Shown piece after piece: positions 7,636 to 12,394 of a stretch of 12,394 bases of DNA. The DNA comes from Bacteroidota bacterium (GTDB taxonomy: Bacteria > Bacteroidota > Bacteroidia > Bacteroidales > B39-G9). The notes under the pieces are model-generated. The model was not told the origin of the DNA. It worked only from the letters and a program-made list of their open reading frames with translations, and made no database searches. A program made the position numbers and the translations under genes. Location: positions 1-12,394 of the forward strand of contig JAUVJB010000073.1 of NCBI GenBank assembly GCA_030592465.1, in the 5' to 3' direction. Every line of letters begins with the position of its first letter. Position 1 is the first letter of the stretch.

Positions 7636-7643
7636 TATTTTTG
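7636..7643 (+). promoter_or_regulatory. Candidate Bacteroidota -7 element upstream of the barrel gene
   Basis: TATTTTTG matches the consensus TAnnTTTG recognised by the Bacteroidota primary sigma factor and lies 56 bp before the ATG at 7700. No good TTTG -33 element stands about 19-21 bp upstream; only a TTTT at 7615-7618 is present. In DNA this AT-rich the motif can occur by chance. The divergent 167-bp gap 7533-7699 must also contain the gldB promoter, which I could not identify. Confidence 0.4.
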
Positions 7644-7699
7644 CTAATAAATAACTAAATATATCCAAATTTATCAAACGAATTTTAATAAACAAAATT

Positions 7700-8380
7700 A
7701 TGAAAAATCGAGCAAATTTTTTTAAAGCATTAATAATAATTTTTTTATTTTTTTTTACAAACACAACATTTTCACAAGGCTTAAGATTAGGATTTGTTGC
7801 CAGTCCTCAATTGTCTTGGATGAGTTCTGATATTAACAAAGTAAAAACAGATGGAAATAGGTTTGGTTTTGATTTTGGTTTAAATGCAGATGTTTTCTTT
7901 GCAAAAAACTATGCCCTTGCAACAGGTCTAACTATTAATAATACAGGAGGTAAACTTAATTATTCCGATCCTGTTTCACTTAAAGCTTCTGATTCTGTTT
8001 ATAATTTTGCAGAAGGTACAACAATTGATTATAAATTACAGTATATTAAATTACCGGTATCAATTAAATTAAAAACAAATCAAATAGGTTATTTTACTTA
8101 TTACGGCAGATTTGGTTTAACCCCTCAAATACTTATTGGTGCCAAAGCCGATGTGTCTTCCCATGATATTAGTGATGTTAATATTATTGATGAAATAACA
8201 TTCTTTAATCTTGCTTATAATGTTGGAGCAGGTCTTGAATATGCAGTAGGTGGCAGCACTGCCATTACTTTTGGAGTGATTTATACTAAGGGCTTTATTG
8301 ATGTAACAAAAAATAACAATAATGCTAATGATAAGGCTGTTATTAATAGTGTTACATTTAAACTTGGTGTTTTGTTTTAG
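7700..8380 (+). CDS. Outer-membrane beta-barrel protein (porin-family, OMP_b-brl_2-like)
   Basis: This 226-residue secreted protein starts with a signal peptide: basic MKNR, hydrophobic residues 9-20, and probable cleavage after Ser25 before Gln26, a common pattern in this phylum. The mature part alternates short amphipathic strands typical of small 8-stranded barrels: LRLGFVASPQLSW (28-40), GFDFGLNADVFFAKNYALATGL, YKLQYIKLPVSIKLKTNQIGYFTYYGRFG, and a final NSVTFKLGVLF ending in Phe. The segment LQYIKLPVSIKLKTN is a recurrent signature of the Bacteroidota barrel family loosely called PorT-like. I do not call it PorT itself, because nothing specific to the type IX secretion component is visible. 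Function beyond an outer-membrane barrel is unknown. It is followed by a likely terminator and so appears to be a single-gene transcript. Confidence 0.8.
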   Translation: MKNRANFFKALIIIFLFFFTNTTFSQGLRLGFVASPQLSWMSSDINKVKTDGNRFGFDFGLNADVFFAKNYALATGLTINNTGGKLNYSDPVSLKASDSVYNFAEGTTIDYKLQYIKLPVSIKLKTNQIGYFTYYGRFGLTPQILIGAKADVSSHDISDVNIIDEITFFNLAYNVGAGLEYAVGGSTAITFGVIYTKGFIDVTKNNNNANDKAVINSVTFKLGVLF

Positions 8381-8424
8381 ATAGAAAATCTAACTTGAGA
8401 TAATTTGTTTTTTATTCGGCTCCT

Positions 8425-8451
8425 TACGATAATTTAGGAATCGTATTTTTT
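8425..8451 (+). terminator. Probable intrinsic terminator of the barrel gene
   Basis: TACGAT (8425-8430) and ATCGTA (8440-8445) form a 6-bp stem with a 9-base loop, followed at once by six T residues (8446-8451). It sits 45 bp after the stop codon of the barrel gene. The stem is short, so strength is uncertain. Confidence 0.45.
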
Positions 8452-8469
8452 GATATATTTATCTTCATT

Positions 8470-8586
8470 CTTTTTCTTTATACTTTTGGCTTTTATCCCG
8501 TAACAAATCAACAAATGAAAATAGCATTAGCACAGTTAAATTATCATATAGGTAACTTTGAGTTAAATGTTTCAAAAATTAATTCA
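8470..8586 (+). repeat. Long direct repeat, copy 1: promoter and 5' end of nadE
   Basis: Positions 8470-8580 match 9410-9520 with only three mismatches in 111 bp, all just before the ATG; an offset of 940 bp. The match then continues to 8586/9529 after a 3-bp (ATT) gap. The shared segment contains a TACTTTTG -7-like element (8481-8488), the leader and about 24 codons of nadE. The two copies bracket the ORF6N gene. There are no substitutions in the 66 coding bases before the gap, so the duplication is recent or has been kept homogeneous by recombination. Confidence 0.93.
8481..8488 (+). promoter_or_regulatory. Candidate -7 element, copied nadE promoter now upstream of the ORF6N gene
   Basis: TACTTTTG fits TAnnTTTG and lies 27 bp before the ATG of the truncated nadE frame, and about 190 bp before the ORF6N start. 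If active, it would transcribe the nadE fragment, the palindrome and the ORF6N gene as one message. No convincing -33 element stands at the usual distance; the nearest upstream TTTG is at 8449-8452. Confidence 0.45.
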
Positions 8587-8628
8587 TTAATTTTTAGGCA
8601 AAAAATTACAAATTCATTTTTATTTTGA
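8515..8628 (+). pseudogene. Truncated nadE 5' fragment (37 codons)
   Basis: The frame starts MKIALAQLNY exactly like nadE, is identical for 22 codons, loses one Ile codon by the 3-bp gap, then leaves homology after Asn-Ser and ends at TGA (8626-8628) after 37 codons. It lacks the rest of the glutaminase domain and the whole synthetase domain, so it cannot be functional as nadE. Its stop codon falls inside the left arm of the palindrome at 8625-8649. It may still be translated as a short leader peptide ahead of the ORF6N gene, since its start region is almost identical to the real one. Confidence 0.85.
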
Positions 8629-8649
8629 TATCGCATTTTGCGATATCAA
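8625..8649. promoter_or_regulatory. Perfect palindrome upstream of the ORF6N gene, candidate operator
   Basis: TTGATATCGC (8625-8634) and GCGATATCAA (8640-8649) are perfect reverse complements with a 5-base ATTTT spacer. It lies 22 bp before the first possible start codon of the ORF6N gene. A 28-bp stretch starting at its left end (8625-8652) recurs at 26 of 28 positions inside the gene (8882-8909). A binding site for the ORF6N protein itself is a reasonable inference. A hairpin acting in the mRNA leader is the alternative. It is not a good terminator because no T-tract follows. Confidence 0.6.
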
Positions 8650-8671
8650 GTTTTAAAATAATAAAATGTAA

Positions 8672-9205
8672 ATGCAAAAAGGTGAAAATAATTTAATGAT
8701 ACCAAATGAAGTATTAATGAATAAAATATTCCTGATACGCGGACAGAAAGTGATGATTGATAGTGATATGGCAGAATTGTATGAGGTGGAAACAAGACGT
8801 GTAAACGAGCAGGTAAAAAGAAATATTGAAAGATTTCCTATTAACTTTATGTTTCAGTTAACAAAAGAAGAATTTGACAACTTGAAATCGCATTTTGCGA
8901 CATCAAGTTGGGGTGGTAGAAGAAAACTCCCGTATGCTTTTACAGAGCATGGTATACTTATGCTTGCAAATGTATTAAAAAGTGATAGAGCAATAAAAAT
9001 GAGTATCCGTATTATTGAAGTCTTTATAAAAATTCGTGAAATGTTACTAACAAACAAAGATATTTTATTACGACTTGAAAAAATTGAACAAACAATTACA
9101 AAACATGATAGTAATATACTTATAATTTTTGAATACCTAAAACAATTAGAACAAGCTAAACAAGAGCTGTTAAACCATAAAAAAAGAAAAAGAATAGGTT
9201 TTTAA
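8672..9205 (+). CDS. ORF6N-domain DNA-binding protein
   Basis: This 177-residue cytoplasmic protein carries the ORF6N domain, a module shared by phage and bacterial proteins and often paired with KilA-N; it is thought to bind DNA. Diagnostic residues are NKIFLIRGQKVMIDSDMAELY (17-37), VETRRVNEQVKRNIERFPINFMFQL (39-63) and SSWGGRRKLPYAFTEHGILMLA (78-99). The C-terminal third (about 115-165) is a helical, probably coiled-coil segment that could mediate dimerisation, and the basic end KKRKRIGF resembles the usual end of the family. Start choice is uncertain: ATG at 8672, or ATG at 8696 just after an AAAAAGGTG that may act as a ribosome binding site. It stands alone, without partner toxin, integrase or phage genes, between two copies of the nadE 5' end. 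Its biological role is unknown. Confidence 0.88.
   Translation: MQKGENNLMIPNEVLMNKIFLIRGQKVMIDSDMAELYEVETRRVNEQVKRNIERFPINFMFQLTKEEFDNLKSHFATSSWGGRRKLPYAFTEHGILMLANVLKSDRAIKMSIRIIEVFIKIREMLLTNKDILLRLEKIEQTITKHDSNILIIFEYLKQLEQAKQELLNHKKRKRIGF
8882..8909. repeat. Near-copy of the upstream palindrome inside the ORF6N gene
   Basis: This 28-bp stretch matches 8625-8652 except at two positions (T to A and T to C), which break the palindrome symmetry slightly. Here it encodes LKSHFATSS, part of the most conserved section of the domain. In the upstream copy the same frame would read LISHFAISS. It could be a second, weaker binding site, or the upstream copy could derive from an ORF6N gene fragment. 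Confidence 0.75.
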
Positions 9206-9454
9206 AATTTAAAAAATGAGTAGAAAATAGGAAATGTTGTATCCTTTTAAAAAAAAATGATATAAAGCAAAAACTGTAAATTGGAGACTGAAAACAGCGA
9301 ACAAAAGGGTTTGTCCTTGGTTGCCAAAAATAAGAGCCAAAAAACTTAATATTTAGTATGTAGAGCGATTAGGTATAAAATTATTTTACTATTGTGTTTT
9401 TAGGACTTACTTTTTCTTTATACTTTTGGCTTTTATCCCGTAACAAATTAACTC
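9206..9454 (+). other. Region between ORF6N gene and nadE
   Basis: No gene is supported in these 249 bp. The part from 9206 to 9409 has no counterpart elsewhere in the window and would be the right side of the putative inserted module. The last 45 bp belong to repeat copy 2 and carry the probable nadE promoter. Confidence 0.55.
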
Positions 9455-9529
9455 ATGAAAATAGCATTAGCACAGTTAAATTATCATATAGGTAACTTTG
9501 AGTTAAATGTTTCAAAAATTATTAATTCA
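9410..9529 (+). repeat. Long direct repeat, copy 2: intact nadE promoter and 5' end
   Basis: Partner of 8470-8586. This copy is continuous with the full nadE gene. The three mismatches lie at 9449, 9453 and 9454, immediately before the ATG at 9455, so the two start regions could differ slightly in translation strength. Confidence 0.93.
9421..9428 (+). promoter_or_regulatory. Candidate -7 element of nadE
   Basis: TACTTTTG fits the TAnnTTTG consensus and stands 26 bp before the nadE ATG. The upstream half-site is weak: a TTTTT at 9397-9401 is at about the right distance but is not TTTG. The element lies inside the direct repeat, so it was copied along with the gene start. Confidence 0.5.
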
Positions 9530-11110
9530 ATAAAAAAAGCCAAAAAAGATGATGTTGATTTGGTGATTTTTTCTGAATTATCTGTTTGTGGCTATCCTCC
9601 TTACGATTTATTAGAACAGGAAGATTTTATCGACAATTGTAACAAGGCTGTTAATCAAATTGCCGAACAATGTTTTGATATTGCTGCTATTGTTGGTGCA
9701 CCAAGTATTAACCCAAGCAAAAAGGGGAAAAATTTATTCAATTCCGCTTTCTTTTTGTCAGAAGGAAAAATCCGGCATATCTTTAATAAATCTCTTTTGC
9801 CCACTTATGATGTCTTTGATGAATATCGTTATTTTGAACCTAATGCCGATTTTAATATTATAAATTATAAAGGTAAAAAAATTGCTGTTACTATTTGCGA
9901 GGATTTATGGGACAAACAACCTGTAAATAATCTATTTGCAAAAAATCAAATATATCTTAACTCTCCGATGGATGAAATTAATAAGCTTAATCCTGATTTT
10001 GTTGTAAATATTTCTGCTTCACCATTTTCTTACCGTCAATCTGATTTCCGAAAAAATATTTTAATCAATAAAGCGAGAAATTTTAATATTCCTGTTTTTT
10101 ATGTTAATCAAGTTGGTGCACAAACAGAGTTGATTTTTGATGGAGGTTCAATGGTCATTAATTCTTCGGGTGAGATTGTTGAAACACTTCAATTTTTTAA
10201 AGAGGATTATAAAGTTTTTAATTTATCGGAAATTAATAAGTATAGTAAAATAAATTTTAAAGAGCAGGATAAACCGATAATCGAAAAAATTCATGATGCA
10301 TTAGTCCTTGGTATTCGTGATTATTTTGAAAAAATGAATTTTAAGCAGGCAATATTAGGTTTGTCCGGAGGTATTGATTCTGCTGTAACATTAGTGCTTG
10401 CTGTGCATGCACTTGGTAAAAATAACGTCAGAGTATTATTGCTTCCCTCAAAATATTCATCATCACATTCAGTAACCGATGCTGTTGATTTGGCTAAAAA
10501 CCTTAATATTAAGTACGAAATTATTAGCATAAAAGAGATTACTGAAATTTTTGACAAAACATTAACCCCGATTTTTAAAGGTTATGAACCTGATATTACC
10601 GAAGAAAATATACAGGCAAGAATTAGAGGAGTGTTATTAATGGCTCTTTCAAATAAATTCGGTAATATTTTGTTAAACACAACAAATAAGAGTGAAGCAG
10701 CTGTTGGTTATGGAACTCTTTATGGCGATATGTGTGGTGGCATGGCTGTTCTCGGCGATGTTTACAAAACAGATGTCTTCAAATTAGCTCATTTTATTAA
10801 TAGGAACACTGAAATAATACCGAATAATACAATTATTAAACCACCTTCTGCTGAATTACGTCCTGACCAAAAAGATACGGATTCTTTGCCTGATTATGAT
10901 GTGCTCGATAATATCTTATATCAATATATTGAGCTGAAACAATCAGTAAATCAAATTGTTAAGCAAGGTTATGACGCTGAATTAGTTAAAAAAATAATTA
11001 GCTTAGTTAACAGGAATGAATATAAACGATTTCAAGCACCTCCAATATTACGAATTTCCTCAAAAGCATTTGGACTAGGTCGTAAAATGCCGTTAGTAGC
11101 TAAGTACTGA
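9455..11110 (+). CDS. nadE: Glutamine-dependent NAD+ synthetase
   Basis: This cytoplasmic enzyme makes NAD+ from nicotinic acid adenine dinucleotide, using ATP and ammonia released from glutamine; it is the last step of NAD+ biosynthesis. The N-terminal glutaminase (nitrilase-fold) domain covers about residues 1-265 with the complete triad Glu41 (FSELSVCGYPP), Lys112 (NKSLLPTYDVFDEYRYFEP) and Cys148 (TICEDLWD). The synthetase domain follows: ATP-pyrophosphatase P-loop LGLSGGIDSA (301-310), ENIQARIRGVLLMALSN (384-400), NKSEAAVGYGTLYGDMCGG (411-429), KTDVF (438-442) and PSAELRPDQKDTDSLPDYDVLD (464-485). At 551 residues it is full length for the short two-domain type. The start is fixed by the conserved MKIALAQLNYHIG. 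Its first codons and promoter are duplicated upstream around the ORF6N gene, yet the gene is intact. Confidence 0.97.
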   Translation: MKIALAQLNYHIGNFELNVSKIINSIKKAKKDDVDLVIFSELSVCGYPPYDLLEQEDFIDNCNKAVNQIAEQCFDIAAIVGAPSINPSKKGKNLFNSAFFLSEGKIRHIFNKSLLPTYDVFDEYRYFEPNADFNIINYKGKKIAVTICEDLWDKQPVNNLFAKNQIYLNSPMDEINKLNPDFVVNISASPFSYRQSDFRKNILINKARNFNIPVFYVNQVGAQTELIFDGGSMVINSSGEIVETLQFFKEDYKVFNLSEINKYSKINFKEQDKPIIEKIHDALVLGIRDYFEKMNFKQAILGLSGGIDSAVTLVLAVHALGKNNVRVLLLPSKYSSSHSVTDAVDLAKNLNIKYEIISIKEITEIFDKTLTPIFKGYEPDITEENIQARIRGVLLMALSNKFGNILLNTTNKSEAAVGYGTLYGDMCGGMAVLGDVYKTDVFKLAHFINRNTEIIPNNTIIKPPSAELRPDQKDTDSLPDYDVLDNILYQYIELKQSVNQIVKQGYDAELVKKIISLVNRNEYKRFQAPPILRISSKAFGLGRKMPLVAKY

Positions 11111-11184
11111 TTTTTTATTTGCTCTATTTCATTAAGTCAATCTAATCATCAAAATCTAAAACACAAATTTTATTTACAATTACA

Positions 11185-12394
11185 ATGCAAAAAAAACACA
11201 TTCAAATAATTACAAGTGAATTATCGCTTTCGGGCGAACAAGTTGAAAATACTGTTAATTTGTTAAGACAAGGAGCCAGCATTCCATTTATCAGCAGATA
11301 TAGAAAAGAATTAACCGGTAATTTGGATGAGGTGCAGATTAAGTCAATTTCAACAAGACTGTTGAAGTTAGAAGAAATTGAGAAAAGAAAAGATGCAATA
11401 CTAAAATCAATAAAAGAACAAGATAAATTAACTGATGAATTAAAAAATAAAATAGATAAGACTTTTGATTTGAACGAATTAGAAGATATTTATCTGCCAT
11501 TTAAACGAAAAAGAAAAACTCGGGCAACAATTGCAAATGAAAAAGGGCTTGAGCCGCTTGCTCAAATTATTATGAAGCAAAATATTGTAAACGTTTATTC
11601 AAAAACCGAAGAGTTTATCAATGATGAAGTTAAAACGCCGGAAGATGCATTAAGCGGGGCAAGAGATATTATTGCAGAATGGGTAAATGAAAATCAAATA
11701 GTACGAAAAAAAATACGTTTATTATTTAACAGGAGTGCAATTATTAAATCGAAAGTTATAAAAAGCAAAAAAGAACAAGCCGGCAAGTATGTTGATTATT
11801 TTGATACCGAAGAACCTCTTAATCGATGTGTGTCTCATCGTTTGCTTGCTATACGAAGAGGAGAGGCTGAAGGTTTTTTAAGAGTGTCAATATCAATTCA
11901 GGAACAAGATGCTTTTGATTCTCTTGAGAGAATTTTTATAAAAAGTGATTACGAAGCAGCCGAACAAATTCGTATGGCTGTAAAAGATAGCTATAAACGA
12001 TTAATTTATCCGTCAATTGAAAACGAGTTTAATAATATTTCGAAAGAAAAAGCTGATGATGAGGCTATAGCTGTTTTTAGCGGAAATTTGCGACAACTTT
12101 TATTATCACCGCCGTTAGGTCAGAAACGCGTTCTTGCAATTGACCCGGGTTTTAAAACAGGTTGCAAAATTGTTTGTTTAGACCAACAAGGTAACTTATT
12201 ACACAATGAAACAATTTATCCGAATAAACCACAACAGGAACATAAAATGGCAGCAAAGAAGATAGCCTCTTTGGTTAATGCTTATAATATTGAATCTATT
12301 GCTATTGGTAACGGAACAGCAGGTCGCGAAACAGAATATTTTGTAAAAAATCTTAAATTAGACCGAAAAGTAAATGTGTTTGTAGTAAGTGAAA
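11185..12394 (+). CDS. tex: Tex-family RNA-binding transcription accessory protein (3' end beyond window)
   Basis: The frame opens at ATG 11185 and stays open to the window edge, giving 403 codons plus one base; full-length Tex is roughly 700-800 residues. The protein is cytoplasmic, binds nucleic acid and is linked to transcription. Visible parts are the N-terminal helical Tex_N region with IPFISRYRKELTG (33-45), NELEDIYLPFKRKRKTRATIANEKGLEPLA (97-126), TPEDALSGARDIIAEW (151-166), and HRLLAIRRGEAEGFL (218-232). The YqgF/RNase H-like domain then begins at VLAIDPGFKTGCKI (316-329, Asp320). The missing part should hold the helix-hairpin-helix motifs and the C-terminal S1 RNA-binding domain. It starts 74 bp after nadE on the same strand, and an operon is possible since no terminator is obvious between them. 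No frameshift is seen. Confidence 0.95.
   Translation, partial: MQKKHIQIITSELSLSGEQVENTVNLLRQGASIPFISRYRKELTGNLDEVQIKSISTRLLKLEEIEKRKDAILKSIKEQDKLTDELKNKIDKTFDLNELEDIYLPFKRKRKTRATIANEKGLEPLAQIIMKQNIVNVYSKTEEFINDEVKTPEDALSGARDIIAEWVNENQIVRKKIRLLFNRSAIIKSKVIKSKKEQAGKYVDYFDTEEPLNRCVSHRLLAIRRGEAEGFLRVSISIQEQDAFDSLERIFIKSDYEAAEQIRMAVKDSYKRLIYPSIENEFNNISKEKADDEAIAVFSGNLRQLLLSPPLGQKRVLAIDPGFKTGCKIVCLDQQGNLLHNETIYPNKPQQEHKMAAKKIASLVNAYNIESIAIGNGTAGRETEYFVKNLKLDRKVNVFVVSE

Larger units (their letters stand above)
8381..8671 (+). other. Region between barrel gene and ORF6N gene
   Basis: Within this 291-bp gap lie, in order, a terminator-like hairpin (8425-8451), a copy of the nadE promoter/start region (8470-8586) with its truncated frame (8515-8628), and a perfect palindrome (8625-8649). 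Before the insertion inferred here, 8381-8470 was probably the upstream flank of nadE. Confidence 0.6.
8587..9409 (+). mobile_element. Putative ORF6N-gene insertion module flanked by nadE direct repeats
   Basis: The 823 bp between the repeat copies hold a palindrome, one ORF6N-domain gene and about 200 bp of non-coding DNA. No transposase, integrase or terminal inverted repeat is seen. The module has the layout expected of DNA that inserted into the nadE 5' region and brought, or created, a second copy of that region so nadE stayed intact. A short word TTTTTAGG occurs near both ends (8591-8598 and 9397-9404), but it could be chance. Calling it mobile is inference from the flanking duplication. 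Confidence 0.45.

Noticed and set aside
7700..8380. PorT, the type IX secretion component
   Set aside because: The sequence fits the broad small-barrel family, and no PorT-specific feature or neighbouring type IX secretion gene is visible.
8625..8652. Palindrome as an intrinsic terminator
   Set aside because: The stem is good, but only GTTTTAAAA follows rather than a T-tract, and it sits in the leader of the next gene.
8854..9057. Minus-strand open frame within the ORF6N gene
   Set aside because: It is the complement of a strongly conserved coding region, with no start context or recognisable product.
8672..9205. Toxin-antitoxin pair involving the ORF6N gene
   Set aside because: No second small gene lies beside it on either strand, and the flanking DNA is non-coding or a nadE copy.
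8587..9409. Insertion sequence or prophage remnant
   Set aside because: There is no transposase, integrase, terminal inverted repeat or phage structural gene; a 111-bp flanking repeat is far longer than a normal target-site duplication.

Overview
The window is an AT-rich stretch from a Bacteroidota chromosome, probably uncultured or environmental. The lineage is inferred from a GldB-type lipoprotein, secreted proteins whose signal peptides end just before a glutamine, outer-membrane beta-barrel proteins of Bacteroidota type, promoter-like TAnnTTTG elements in place of a sigma70 -10 box, and little use of Shine-Dalgarno sequences. No tRNA, rRNA, CRISPR array or transposase gene was seen.

Layout. 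(1) 1-4174, plus strand: rlmB (23S rRNA 2'-O-methyltransferase) abuts, with zero spacing and a GTG start, a large secreted protein that joins a degenerate metallopeptidase-like domain, a TolB-like beta-propeller and an outer-membrane barrel. (2) 4175-5543: a dispersed CACCAAGACACCAAG-type repeat, then an M20 amidohydrolase. (3) 5544-5838: a convergent gap holding a second copy of the last codons of the amidohydrolase gene, two copies of a CTTCCAG repeat and several hairpins. (4) 5839-7532, minus strand: 5-formyltetrahydrofolate cyclo-ligase and the lipoprotein GldB. (5) 7533-8380: a divergent spacer with a candidate promoter, then a 226-residue outer-membrane barrel protein. (6) 8381-9454: an ORF6N-domain gene lying between two nearly identical copies of the promoter-plus-5' end of nadE, preceded by a perfect palindrome that recurs almost unchanged inside the gene. 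(7) 9455-12394: intact glutamine-dependent NAD+ synthetase (nadE), then the first 403 codons of tex, cut by the window edge.

Most of the window is core metabolism and envelope biology (rRNA modification, folate, NAD+, transcription accessory factor, outer membrane). The unusual part is region 6. A small orphan ORF6N gene sits in the promoter/start region of nadE, and a second copy of that region restores nadE downstream. Region 3 looks like the mirror case at a gene 3' end: the amidohydrolase tail occurs twice and the two copies differ almost only by silent changes. Together they suggest insertions that supply a replacement gene end. That link is inference; the repeats themselves are directly visible.
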